A stretch of DNA of 64,000 nucleotides. It comes from Aurantiacibacter suaedae. GTDB taxonomy: Bacteria > Pseudomonadota > Alphaproteobacteria > Sphingomonadales > Sphingomonadaceae. The stretch lies in the NCBI RefSeq assembly GCF_005434915.1, contig NZ_SKCG01000002.1, positions 558,948 to 622,947 on the forward strand, given 5' to 3'. Positions 15,414 through 24,391 of this stretch are shown piece after piece; positions within the stretch are counted from its first letter, which is position 1, and each line of letters begins with the position of its first letter. The notes beneath the pieces are model-generated. The model ran no database searches and had not been told where the DNA came from. It was given only the letters and a program-made list of their open reading frames with translations. Position numbers and translations under genes: made by a program.

Positions 15414-18400
15414 TGGAAGGCGGGGGCGCGGCGACCCAGGGCGGGGTCGGCTATCAGGACCAGGTCGCGGCCCTCTATATGGGGCGCATGCTCGACCAGC
15501 GGCCCCGGCCGCCGAAGGACCGCCCCGAATCGGTCAGAGTCGAGGCGACGTCAGCGGTTGACGACGCGCTCGTCGTGATGGCAGACGGCCGCCGCCTCTT
15601 CATCCAGGCGAAGCGCGCGCTCGCTACGAGCGGCGATGCGTGGACGGGCATGTGGAAGGCCTTCGCCAACCAGGCGACAACAGACTTCCACCCCGGCGAC
15701 TCGCTCTCCCTCGCGATCGGCGAGACCACGACCGTGGCAACCCGCCTCAGGGAAATCTGCACCCGCTCGAACGAGTCCAACGTCGTGGAGTGGCGCCAGC
15801 GGCTCAGCGAGTCGCAGCGCCGCCTCGCTGACGCGATAGCGGCCGCGCTCGGCGGCGACGACGCTCTAGCACTGCACGTATGTCGGCAGCTCGACGTCCA
15901 CATCTGGCCTGCGGAAGGGCTGGCGCGCGACTACGCACCTCTTTGGATGCCGGCGTGCGACCAGTCGCCGGACAAGCTCCACGCCGTCCTTACGGGGATC
16001 GCGCTTGAGGGCGCCGCCACCCGCCAGCGCTTTGCGCCCGCCGAACTCTACGACCGCCTGCGCGCGGACTGGGATATTCGCATCGATTCGCCTGAGTCGT
16101 GGGGTGCGGCACGCTATCGCGGAGCGATTGCGAGGTCCGCCGTCGTAACATTGCCGGGCACCGGTTTCAGCCAACCGATAGGCGACGACTTCCTGTGGCC
16201 CCGCTGCCTGCCCTACGACCGCGACCGCAAGCCGGACTTCGACGACGACGCGCCGCGGTGGCGGCAAGCGGGGGAGTCGGCCGCGGAGACACTCCAGAAA
16301 TTTCCCGGTGCTGATCTGGATTCGGTCGTCCTAATCGCCGGCCCAGGGTTCGGGAAGTCGACCCTCATCCAGGCGATCGCGGCGAGACTCGCAAACGACG
16401 GGCTCCTTCCAGCCATCATACGGATTCCCGAACTGGCGGACGCCGGCTCCGGCATCGCCGAGTTCCTCGCGAACGAGGTCAACGCGGCGTTCGAGGTCGG
16501 CATAGATTGGGCCACCGCCGCCGGCGCGGGCACGCTCGTCCTGCTACTCGACGGCCTCGACGAGGTCTCGGGATCCCGGCGGACCGCGGTGCTGCAAAAG
16601 CTGTCCGACTACCGCGCCAGCTCGCCTCAGGTGCGATGGCTCATGACGGTGCGTGATCCTGCGGCACTCGCCATGCCCGAAGGTGTGCGCATCCTCGAGC
16701 TGGCACCGCTGAGCGACGAGGAGATAGACCGCTACGTCGAATTCTACCGTCCGGGCGAACCCGCACTGCCGGCGCTGATACGCGAACGCCTGCGCGGGCG
16801 GCCCGACCTAAACCGCCTGGTGCGCATCCCGATATTCATCGCGTTGATGCTAGTGCTCCGCCAGGAGGAGAGGAACATCAGCAGGAGCGACCTGCTCGAG
16901 ACCTATCTCGAAGTCCTGTTCAACCCCAAGGACTACAAGGCGTCGCAGGACGAGGCCGTCGATCCGACCATCCTGCGCAACATTGCCGAGCGCGCCGCGT
17001 TCGAGGCGCTGGAGGATGACGATGTGAGCATTGACGCGCAGGCCCTCGATGGGTGCGCCCACCACCTTGCACCGGAAGTGGGTCCTGACGTCGTCCGCCG
17101 CTCCCTGCTCAGCCGGGGCGTGATACGGAGGGTCAATGCGGTGCGCTTCGACTTCCCGTTCCCGATCGTGCAGGAGTTCCTGGCATCGACCGAACTGCTG
17201 CGTAACCACGCGCCGGAGCTGGAGGCGCGCCTTGCGATGATCGCGCACCGTCCGTGGGCCCAGGCGATCCAATTTGCGCTCGAGCGGCATCCCCATCCCG
17301 AACCGCTCGTGCGGCATATGCTCTCAACGACCGACGACGCCTTCCACACCGCGCTCCGCCTTACAGGACGCTGTGTCTCGAATGGAATGCGGCTGCCGAC
17401 GGGGCTCCGAAACGAGGTGGGCGACCGTCTTGTAGCAATTTGGGGCCGGACCTCCTGGCGAACCGCCGAGCTCGTGGCGGGCATCATCATCGACGCGTTC
17501 TCGCAGCCCCTCCACCCGGCAGTTCGCGAGCGACTTGGCGACCGGCACCTCATCCACCACGGCTCGGGTGCGATACTGGCGCGGCACCGAGACCATGGGC
17601 TCACGTTGGATGTCATGGCGCGGCTACTGGCCGGCAACATCGACCACATGCTGAATATCGGCGAGCTGCAGGGAGAGGTGAACCGCATCGGAGGACCGGT
17701 CTTCGCGATGTATGTCGGGGCGGCGCTCACCAACCCATCAGACGGCGCGTTCGGGGCTATCGCGGCTCTGATCTCGCACATGGGCCGTGGGTCGGTCCCC
17801 GAAGTCGACGCCCACGATGCTTTCTTGAATGAGAAACTTCCGATCGTGATCAGGCTGGCAGCCTGGGTGCACACGAATGCGCCGGTCGACGACGTAATCG
17901 AAGGCTTGATCTCGGAGGCACTCCGCGTCGACGACTACGAGCACCGTAGTTCCGCGGCGCGGGCGCTGAGCGTCCCAGCGATGAGCACAGAGGCGGTGCT
18001 TCGCCTACTTTTGGACCCCAATCTGGAGGATGAAGCCCGCGAGAACGCGCTGGACTATCTGCTGGCGGATTGGCTCCGCTCGAAGGAGCGCGGCCGCATT
18101 GAGAAGCTGGCCCGCGACAAGTCGTTGCCCAACGCTCTGCGCGACCGCGCGGCACTCTTCGCCCTGGCCGCCGGTGCGGGGGAACTGATCGACCCGCTCG
18201 TCGAGCGTATGTCGGCCACGGACGCACAGATGGTGGCCGCCGTGGCGATCATGTTCGGGCATGTGCTGCGGCGTGGGCCGGTCGAGCGCGCTGTCGAACT
18301 TATCGAGGCCCGAGACTGGTCCCCCGCCGACCGGTTGATGATCGCGCACTCGTTGATCACGGGCCTGACCTACCGCATGGAAATGTTCTCGTTCCGGTCG

Positions 18401-18904
18401 GGCTCGCTTCACCCGATCCCGCCACACCCCGGACGGGCTATCCCCCTCGATCTCATCGGACAGTGGCTTTCACTTGGCGGCTACACGGCACGAGAGCGGC
18501 TAAGTCTCGTGCTGGACGCGATCGGTATCGGGGCGTCCTCAGCGTCGGACCTGTCGGTTCTCTTGGAGGAGGCACTGAAGGAACCCGCCGACAGCCACTT
18601 GGCGGACGCGGCGACCGCCGGGCGGGCCATTGAGGAACTGGAGAAGGGACCCAACCGGCTCACTCTATCGCGACTCCTCGAACTGCTGGCCGAGGAGGAC
18701 TATAACATGTCGTCTTCAGCAGCGAGGGTGATTGCTGGGCGGGGAACCAGAGAGGCAGCCGACGCCCTCATCAGAGCATACGGTCCACTCAAGGACGGTC
18801 ACCTTAAGGGAGTGGTCCTCGACGCACTCGAACCGCTGGCCGGGCGGCTTGGACTGCGCGTAACGCGGGAAGGCAAAGAGCTTCGCGCAGTCAGCTCGCG
18901 CTGA
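15413..18904 (+). CDS. STAND NTPase: nuclease-like N-terminus plus NACHT
   Basis: A 1163-aa protein whose ATG overlaps the capW stop (TAATG). Residues ~5-65 ('GVGYQDQVAALYMGR', then 'VEATSAVDDALVV', then 'LFIQAKRA') follow the E/D-x-D...Q-x-K pattern of DUF4297/Cap4-type PD-(D/E)xK nucleases. The NACHT core starts near residue 305: Walker A AGPGFGKST (Lys315), Walker B LLLDGLDEV (Asp380, Glu384), a sensor arginine in 'MTVRDPAALA', then helical repeats to the C-terminus, presumably the sensor. A longer 5' extension of the frame to 14909 only shadows capW. By analogy with bacterial NLR-like (bNACHT/Avs) proteins it should recognise a phage protein and then cut nucleic acid. The nuclease call is less sure than the NACHT call. 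Confidence 0.8.
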   Translation: MEGGGAATQGGVGYQDQVAALYMGRMLDQRPRPPKDRPESVRVEATSAVDDALVVMADGRRLFIQAKRALATSGDAWTGMWKAFANQATTDFHPGDSLSLAIGETTTVATRLREICTRSNESNVVEWRQRLSESQRRLADAIAAALGGDDALALHVCRQLDVHIWPAEGLARDYAPLWMPACDQSPDKLHAVLTGIALEGAATRQRFAPAELYDRLRADWDIRIDSPESWGAARYRGAIARSAVVTLPGTGFSQPIGDDFLWPRCLPYDRDRKPDFDDDAPRWRQAGESAAETLQKFPGADLDSVVLIAGPGFGKSTLIQAIAARLANDGLLPAIIRIPELADAGSGIAEFLANEVNAAFEVGIDWATAAGAGTLVLLLDGLDEVSGSRRTAVLQKLSDYRASSPQVRWLMTVRDPAALAMPEGVRILELAPLSDEEIDRYVEFYRPGEPALPALIRERLRGRPDLNRLVRIPIFIALMLVLRQEERNISRSDLLETYLEVLFNPKDYKASQDEAVDPTILRNIAERAAFEALEDDDVSIDAQALDGCAHHLAPEVGPDVVRRSLLSRGVIRRVNAVRFDFPFPIVQEFLASTELLRNHAPELEARLAMIAHRPWAQAIQFALERHPHPEPLVRHMLSTTDDAFHTALRLTGRCVSNGMRLPTGLRNEVGDRLVAIWGRTSWRTAELVAGIIIDAFSQPLHPAVRERLGDRHLIHHGSGAILARHRDHGLTLDVMARLLAGNIDHMLNIGELQGEVNRIGGPVFAMYVGAALTNPSDGAFGAIAALISHMGRGSVPEVDAHDAFLNEKLPIVIRLAAWVHTNAPVDDVIEGLISEALRVDDYEHRSSAARALSVPAMSTEAVLRLLLDPNLEDEARENALDYLLADWLRSKERGRIEKLARDKSLPNALRDRAALFALAAGAGELIDPLVERMSATDAQMVAAVAIMFGHVLRRGPVERAVELIEARDWSPADRLMIAHSLITGLTYRMEMFSFRSGSLHPIPPHPGRAIPLDLIGQWLSLGGYTARERLSLVLDAIGIGASSASDLSVLLEEALKEPADSHLADAATAGRAIEELEKGPNRLTLSRLLELLAEEDYNMSSSAARVIAGRGTREAADALIRAYGPLKDGHLKGVVLDALEPLAGRLGLRVTREGKELRAVSSR

Positions 18905-19043
18905 GGACCCATCAGTCGTCTAGGCTGGAACCGAAACTGGCGATGTATGTTTCGGCCATTAGCCAGCCAATTACTGCCAGTCAGCAACCGGTCCAACTTC
19001 CGCGGATGCTAGAGCGCTACTGCGGAGCCTTGCGCTACCGGGC

Positions 19044-19709
19044 CTAACGCTGCCTATATGGTTCGCAAGCGATCCCATCGCCGTCGCCATACATCTGTGG
19101 CCGATAGCCAGGCTGTCCGCGATAGAGTGGCGCAGCCCCAGCAGCCCGGGCCGCTGCACAGTTGCGATAATAGACTTGGACGGTTGTCCGCGGCTCATCT
19201 TCAATGGCCACCCGCTGGTTGGTGCGAGCTCGCTGCGCGTAATGCTCCGGCCGTGCCGCTCGGTAATTCTCCGGCAACTCGAACGTGGAACCCCAGATAC
19301 CTGCCTGGCGTGCTTTCGCATCTGCTTCCGCAGAGACGTAGGCGCTACTAAATTGCGGTAGGGAGATCGCCATACCTGCTGACGCCATGGCCTCGGAAAG
19401 GTCGACCCGCCCGGATCTGCAAATCGCGATTATGCGTCGATAGCTGTCGCGCTCCACCTGTTGACATGCGATCTGCTTGCCCCTGGCCAACCCTGCCAAG
19501 AAGGCAGCGGCGTCCTTCCCGCACTCCCAATTCTCACTGCCCCGGGCGCAGGTCTGGTCCATCTCCGGGGCGTCGATTCCGAAAAGCCGGAACCGCTCGC
19601 CGGTCATGATCAATGTATCGCCGTCGATGACCTCGACAGGGCCCGTATACGTCTGTGCAGCAACAGCCGCGGGCGATAGGAAAATGGCGAAATAAATCGT
19701 CCAGCGCAT
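19044..19709 (-). CDS. Secreted SNase-like nuclease with Excalibur domain
   Basis: A 221-aa exported protein. Residues 1-18 are a signal peptide (cleavage after AVAA). Residues ~20-145 are an SNase fold: 'VEVIDGDTLIM', 'FRLFGIDAPE' with catalytic Arg, and 'DSYRRIIAIC' with the second Arg. After a linker, a C-terminal Excalibur calcium-binding domain has 'YYRNCAAARAAGA' and 'DGDGIACE'. Two cysteine pairs may form disulfides in the periplasm. It is the second SNase gene of the island, and a role in DNA degradation or nucleotide scavenging is likely. It stands between the NACHT gene and the relaxase. Confidence 0.85.
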   Translation of the reverse strand: MRWTIYFAIFLSPAAVAAQTYTGPVEVIDGDTLIMTGERFRLFGIDAPEMDQTCARGSENWECGKDAAAFLAGLARGKQIACQQVERDSYRRIIAICRSGRVDLSEAMASAGMAISLPQFSSAYVSAEADAKARQAGIWGSTFELPENYRAARPEHYAQRARTNQRVAIEDEPRTTVQVYYRNCAAARAAGAAPLYRGQPGYRPQMYGDGDGIACEPYRQR

Positions 19710-19839
19710 TCCGATAGGGTATGAGCGAAGATGCTAACAAGCGGTAAGGAATGACCGCTACGCAGAGCAACTGGTCCGCAGGCCCCCGGCCATGCATTCC
19801 GGTCCAGGCATATCGTGACCATCCCAGTTCCTTAGTGTA

Positions 19840-22173
19840 TCACCGTCCGAAATCGTATCCCGGCGAGGGCATTTGCGGAGCTGGGCGCGGTGGTCGCTTC
19901 CGCTTGTCCACGGGAGCCGGGCCAGGCGCGGATCCTGTGCCTTTCTTCGCTATCGTCTCCTGCTTCTTGTGCGTCGCTTCGACTTTGCGACGGGCCTTCG
20001 ACATGTAGTCGTTCTCGTCATTCGGCAGTTGGAAGGACCCGCGGTGTCGATCAGATGTCAACCGCTGAGCGGACTGTGGCGGCTCGAAATCTGAAGACTG
20101 TTGAGCCGGTGTCCGCGCTCTTTCTGTTACTTCCCGCTCCATCTGTGCCTCCAGCGCCTTCGCTTTTTCCTCGCATCGGCGGGCGTTGGCTTGCCAGCGG
20201 GCAGCCAACATCATTTCATCGGCAGTGCTTTCCTCCAGCGCCACAAGATAGCGCGTCGCCTGGCCAATGAGCCGCTGATATTCAGCCATCCGATTGGCGC
20301 TGCCGGATTGTGGATTTGCCTGCGACGCTTTGAGCAATTTCAGATTGCGCTCGCGAATCATGCGCGCTCGCGAAGCAGATCTTTCCAATTCCTCGTGGAG
20401 CAGGAGAGCATCTAAGCGGAGCCGTGCAGCTCGCTCGAGGTTCTCACGAATCTTCATCTGCTTCGCTTTTTTTGCGGCATCGGCCGATTGTCCTAGCGCC
20501 ATTGTGGCGAACCGAGATTCTATCGCTTCGAGCTCTTGTTGATACCGCGCCGTGGCTTGAGCTTGAACCGCTTTCCACTGCTTCGTTTCGTTCTCGATAC
20601 CGATTGGTGTTGCGACACCCTTTGTTTCCTTCGCATTGAACGCTGTGCCGAGATGTTCATGGGGGTCGGCGATTATGCCGATATCCTTGAAGCTATCGGG
20701 GCTAACCCGCCTCCCGACACCGGCGAGTGCGAGATGATAGTTTGTCACGTTTGCAAGAGCGACGCGCAGTTTCTTCGGCCACTCCTTCGAACGGGAAACC
20801 TCTGAGACCTTGTTCTGTTTGAGTGGGGCCGTCGTGCGGCCATCGGTTCGACCGGGGGTGGGGACGCGCACGGTGAAATCCCACTGGCCAGGCGCGAGGC
20901 CTGCTACATCGAAACCTTCTCGCGCCAGTCGATCAATATCATATGGCGTGATCCGGCGGGCAGGGCGATCCGAGTAGGCCAGATGAAAGTGCCAGTTGCG
21001 ATCGTCATTATGATGATCAGGTGCATGCATTACGGCCACGAAAGGCATCGCCCGCTTCTCAAATTCTTTGGCAAAATCCTTGAGAAGGGCAAAGTTCTGG
21101 GCAGGACTTAGCTCGTCGGGTAGCTCACCATTAATCCGGTATTGGACTCTTCCGCCCCGGCCATCTTTAAACTCAGCCATGGGCGGTTCGGCAGTGGGCT
21201 GCTCACAGGTAGGGTCGGCCTTCACCCACCCGTTTTGGCGGCGCAGAAAGGCCCGGACTTTCTTGCCACTGCCGATCTTGATCGGCGTGTTCGAGTCCCG
21301 GGAAGGTCCGGCAAGTTTTTCCCTTATCGCGCTCGGGCAGTCGGGCTGCTGGGCGATGGAATCCCAGAACTCAGGGTGGTCACGATGGCGGAAGACCATC
21401 TTGTCCGGACCTGGTGTGCGCTCATGCTTTTCGACTAGTTTCCAGAATTCGGCGCGCTCCTCATCATCGTCGTCAATGGTGGTCACAAGGGCACGCGATT
21501 GACTTGGCTCGACGGCCAGGGCCGAAGGCCGTATAAGATAGTTATCGAACTCTGACGCGGGCGAGCATTCTTCGTGGTCTGCTTCTTCTCCAGCTTGCTG
21601 CTCGCTAAGCAGCCCCCCTTGCAGGCCTTCCGCGTTCGGCCCATTCACTGATGCGCGGCGGTCGCTTCGAGTATGAGGTGGCGGAGTTTCGGCGACATCG
21701 CCGGCCGTTCGAGATGCAGGCGTAGCCCCCGATCGTTCAAGCTCGGCTTCAGGAGGGGACCCACGGGTCGGGACGAGTTCGAGGCCTCGATCGGGTTCAA
21801 GCGTGACATCGGCGACGGCGCTCTCACGTTCGATGTAGAGGCCGTGGGCACGGGCAGCCCCCGGCATTTGAGACTTTCCTTCGATCACTACGCGATAGGT
21901 GACCTTCGTGATCGAGGTATGGGCGAAATGAAATGAGGTCACGCCCTGGGGTGTTCGATGCCGAATCTGCCGAGCCGCAGGTATGTGGAAGTCTGGCGAT
22001 TTCCCGCGCCCGCCCGCTCCAGATCCATCCCACCGCATGGCGCTACTGCGCATGGGGCGATGGCTCATCGCCTTACCCTCGAGCTCTTCGAGCAACCCCT
22101 CTCGTTTCAGCTTGATCCTGATGCAAGCAGCCTCGAATTCGTTGCGGGCTTCCATCTGTGCATTGGTTGGCAT
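19840..22173 (-). CDS. MobA/MobL-type relaxase
   Basis: A 777-aa protein from ATG 22173, which follows AGGAG at good spacing; the frame is open to 22233. The conjugative-relaxase metal site 'HAPDHHNDDRNWHFHLAYSDR' (~residues 390-410) supplies the His triad. The part ahead of it (~100-300) is poorly conserved and Ser/Pro/Glu-rich, unusual for relaxases that begin with the catalytic tyrosine. Helical coiled-coil segments follow (~500-720), and a basic tail ends the protein. It should nick one strand at oriT and pilot it to a recipient. No type IV secretion genes are in the window, so the island is mobilisable rather than self-transmissible on this evidence. Confidence 0.8.
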   Translation of the reverse strand: MPTNAQMEARNEFEAACIRIKLKREGLLEELEGKAMSHRPMRSSAMRWDGSGAGGRGKSPDFHIPAARQIRHRTPQGVTSFHFAHTSITKVTYRVVIEGKSQMPGAARAHGLYIERESAVADVTLEPDRGLELVPTRGSPPEAELERSGATPASRTAGDVAETPPPHTRSDRRASVNGPNAEGLQGGLLSEQQAGEEADHEECSPASEFDNYLIRPSALAVEPSQSRALVTTIDDDDEERAEFWKLVEKHERTPGPDKMVFRHRDHPEFWDSIAQQPDCPSAIREKLAGPSRDSNTPIKIGSGKKVRAFLRRQNGWVKADPTCEQPTAEPPMAEFKDGRGGRVQYRINGELPDELSPAQNFALLKDFAKEFEKRAMPFVAVMHAPDHHNDDRNWHFHLAYSDRPARRITPYDIDRLAREGFDVAGLAPGQWDFTVRVPTPGRTDGRTTAPLKQNKVSEVSRSKEWPKKLRVALANVTNYHLALAGVGRRVSPDSFKDIGIIADPHEHLGTAFNAKETKGVATPIGIENETKQWKAVQAQATARYQQELEAIESRFATMALGQSADAAKKAKQMKIRENLERAARLRLDALLLHEELERSASRARMIRERNLKLLKASQANPQSGSANRMAEYQRLIGQATRYLVALEESTADEMMLAARWQANARRCEEKAKALEAQMEREVTERARTPAQQSSDFEPPQSAQRLTSDRHRGSFQLPNDENDYMSKARRKVEATHKKQETIAKKGTGSAPGPAPVDKRKRPPRPAPQMPSPGYDFGR

Positions 22174-22215
22174 GAGAAGGTCTCCTGCCGCAATTATGGG
22201 ACAGAAAAGGGCCGG

Positions 22216-22371
22216 GCCCAAGTTATAAATCACCTATACTGACATAAATATTCAGATAGACACTGTATGGACAGTGGCTGGACGGTTCGATGATATGAAT
22301 AGTAGAATTTATTCTTATAGCTACTGACAATAGCTATTGAAACCGCAAGCTAACTTGGGACCCAAGTTAGC
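22216..22371. other. Candidate oriT
   Basis: The palindrome GCTAACTTGGG-A-CCCAAGTTAGC (22349-22371) is perfect over 11-base arms. A second CCCAAGTTA-like half-site lies at 22216-22224, and the stretch between is A+T-rich. Transfer origins of MOB-P-type elements combine such repeats with A+T-rich DNA beside relaxase and traK/traL-like genes, all present here. No nic consensus was identified, so the call rests on position and symmetry. Confidence 0.4.
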
Positions 22372-22503
22372 GGTATTGCGCCTCAGAACATTTAACGACC
22401 ATCATCTTAGTGATGGCTCGACATTGGTTATAACTTTCTTGGCGATCTTTGGCTGACAGAATTTGTGCTCCGCCCAAGCACTGTCTGAGCATTTTCCAAA
22501 CTA

Positions 22504-22540
22504 GGCTAAAAAAGCCCCGGCCAATCGATGGATTGGCCGG
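22504..22540 (-). terminator. Rho-independent terminator of the TraL-like gene
   Basis: On the minus strand a perfect 10-bp stem (CCGGCCAATC / GATTGGCCGG, 22517-22540) with a four-base loop is followed by GGGCTTTTTT. It lies 35 bases past the stop of the minus-strand ATPase gene. Confidence 0.8.
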
Positions 22541-22575
22541 CGTCAATAAGGATCGCATGTGAGTTGTGAGAACTT

Positions 22576-23448
22576 CTATGGTTGGATGATCTCCAACTCA
22601 TCGGCAGCCCGGCCGAGTCCAACCTTGTCCCACCCATGAGCATCAAGCAGCTTCAAAATCGCACTTCTATGAGCAAGCTCGACGAGTTTAACGTTGCTGG
22701 TATCCGAAGCCTTCGGGACCTGGAAGCGAATGGGCGTGGGCTTTGGGATCTCCCCGAGCCTATTCAGCGCAGGCAGGAATGCATCCTGCAAGGGCAGATC
22801 CCGAGCGAAATTTCTCATCCATTCCGCGATGTGCTGAGCGGCGATCGTGCGATCAGGTGCGGGCGAAAACACCGCCTCGGAGAATGAACGACTGTCGAGC
22901 GCATTCACGTAATCCATGAAGCCAGGCTTGAGCGCGCCAAGCCGGGCGGTCGGGAGAGTGGGGAGGGGCTGTTCAAAATTGCCGGTGCCGTCAGCATTGT
23001 TGAGCACGAGCATTTTTTCTTGTGCAGGCAGCTGAAGCATCAGCTTTTCGAGCGCACCCAAAGCTCCCGGCTTGTTTGGTGTGACCGGATAGATAGCGAG
23101 ACTGCTGTAGCCAACCTTTTCGAACAAAGTGGTGAGCTCGGGGAGCATATCGGCAATTTCCCGGGCCGAGGCCATCGTGTTCGCCCCGAGATCAAGGATC
23201 ACGTGCCGTCCTGAATATGCCTCTACGATTTGCGGTCCGACGGTAGCTTGGACACCCCATCCGAGCCGCTCGGAGTTCGGATCGAGGATAGATGCCGCCG
23301 CGTTTCCAGCATCGGCGTCGAGGATCTGCACCGGGTGATGACCGGAAGTCTCGAGCAGTGCCTTTATAATGCGAGCAATGGTCGTTTTGCCTTGGCCGCC
23401 GGCGTTGCTCAGGATGATGATGAAGAGCAGGCGATGGATCATGCTCAT
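22576..23448 (-). CDS. ParA/TraL-like P-loop ATPase
   Basis: A 290-aa protein. The N-terminal 'IIILSNAGGQGKTTIAR' is a deviant Walker A of ParA/MinD type (GGQGKTT), followed by an 'ILDADAGNAA' switch and 'HVILDLGANTMAS', the Walker B. Of several in-frame ATGs (23460, 23448, 23442), 23448 has GGAGAA at good spacing. It lies between the TraK-like and relaxase genes in the same orientation. That is the position of TraL in IncP-type transfer regions, so a role in relaxosome or DNA-transfer partitioning is the best guess. Plasmid-style ParA without ParB is the alternative; no ParB gene is near. Confidence 0.75.
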   Translation of the reverse strand: MSMIHRLLFIIILSNAGGQGKTTIARIIKALLETSGHHPVQILDADAGNAAASILDPNSERLGWGVQATVGPQIVEAYSGRHVILDLGANTMASAREIADMLPELTTLFEKVGYSSLAIYPVTPNKPGALGALEKLMLQLPAQEKMLVLNNADGTGNFEQPLPTLPTARLGALKPGFMDYVNALDSRSFSEAVFSPAPDRTIAAQHIAEWMRNFARDLPLQDAFLPALNRLGEIPKPTPIRFQVPKASDTSNVKLVELAHRSAILKLLDAHGWDKVGLGRAADELEIIQP

Positions 23449-23607
23449 GTGGTTCTCCATTATTGAGGGCGGAAAATGGCGCATCCGTAAGCGGCGCTCC
23501 GCCGGTTTCATGTTCTTGGTTGTCCGGGGTGATGGTCAGACGATGAGCTGCGGATTGCGGTCGAGGTCGGGCTGCCATGCGTGCCGGACGTATCGCTAGA
23601 GTTGCGC

Positions 23608-23973
23608 TCAGTGAGCACCGAAAGTGAGCGGCTTGCGATCGTCGGCAAACCTGTCGCGATTGAGCGCCAGTCCAGTGGACTGCTCTGCAGAGGAGGTTGC
23701 TTGGTTCGCGATCGCAGCTGCATCTCCGCCTTCGCCAACCCGCGCTTCCTCAATCAGGACGTCCAGCTCGTCCTGCAACAGGCGGCGTGCGTTGTTGAAG
23801 CTGGAGACGCCGGCGCCGACATCCTTGCCCTCTTTCTTGAGCGTGCGAAAAATCGCGGCCCACGATGCTCCGGCCACATGCATGCGCGCGACTTCGCCGA
23901 GGACCTCCCGAAGTGCATCCCTGACGGGGGTTTTTGGTCCACTGTCGGCTACTGCTTCATTTATCCAATTCAT
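23608..23973 (-). CDS. TraK-like mobilisation accessory protein
   Basis: A 121-aa protein from ATG 23973, preceded by AAGGAGG. The stretch 'ASWAAIFRTLKKEGKDVGAGVSSFNNARRLL' (~40-70) has the 'I-x-x-x-L-K-x-x-G-x-x-x-x-x-x-S-F' HTH-like pattern of TraK-type oriT-binding proteins. The rest is acidic and helical with no catalytic motif. It is immediately upstream of the TraL-like ATPase, as traK is of traL in IncP plasmids. The homology is weak and the call leans on gene order. Confidence 0.5.
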   Translation of the reverse strand: MNWINEAVADSGPKTPVRDALREVLGEVARMHVAGASWAAIFRTLKKEGKDVGAGVSSFNNARRLLQDELDVLIEEARVGEGGDAAAIANQATSSAEQSTGLALNRDRFADDRKPLTFGAH

Positions 23974-24391
23974 CTCTTTCCTCCTTCTGGTTGAAAGGGT
24001 GCTCAGCCATTGCGGCGTCATTGCCCGTCCAGAAGTTATAGTATGGCCAGAGATATTAGAGTAATGCGAGAAAGACGAAATGTCTGAAACTTACAGAAAT
24101 TCTGTTACCTATATATTGCCTTTTAACTCGTAGGTGCGCAGAAATCCTTGACACTTTCCAATGCGGAAATGTTCAAAATATCTGTCCTTGGCCAAGTTAA
24201 TTCAGTCACTTTAAGTTCGTTCATGGGGAGAAGGCGGCTCTTAGTGTCCGATCAGGGGCCCGGCCAGTTGGGAAAACGCTTGTTGGCGTTTGTGGCGCCG
24301 TCTCGAGCAGAGCAGGCTATGGGGAGGTCTTATTTCAATGAAATTTCAAGCTCTTGCAGGCAGCGTCCCCTAAATTTTGGGGAGTAAGGTA
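23974..24391. other. Intergenic region, promoter area of two divergent genes
   Basis: These 418 A+T-rich bases separate the minus-strand TraK-like gene from the plus-strand ART-like gene. A 13-base palindrome ACAGAA-A-TTCTGT lies at 24093-24105 and could be an operator for the tra genes. A consensus TTGACA box at 24148 could serve the plus-strand gene, but no good -10 hexamer follows at normal spacing. No gene is supported here. Confidence 0.4.

Larger units (their letters stand above)
22174..22575. other. Intergenic region between relaxase and TraL-like gene, with candidate oriT
   Basis: These 402 bases are markedly A+T-rich and hold no credible gene. Noted here are a 23-base perfect palindrome (22349-22371), a related half-site near 22216-22224, and a Rho-independent terminator (22504-22540) for the minus-strand ATPase gene. 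Confidence 0.5.
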
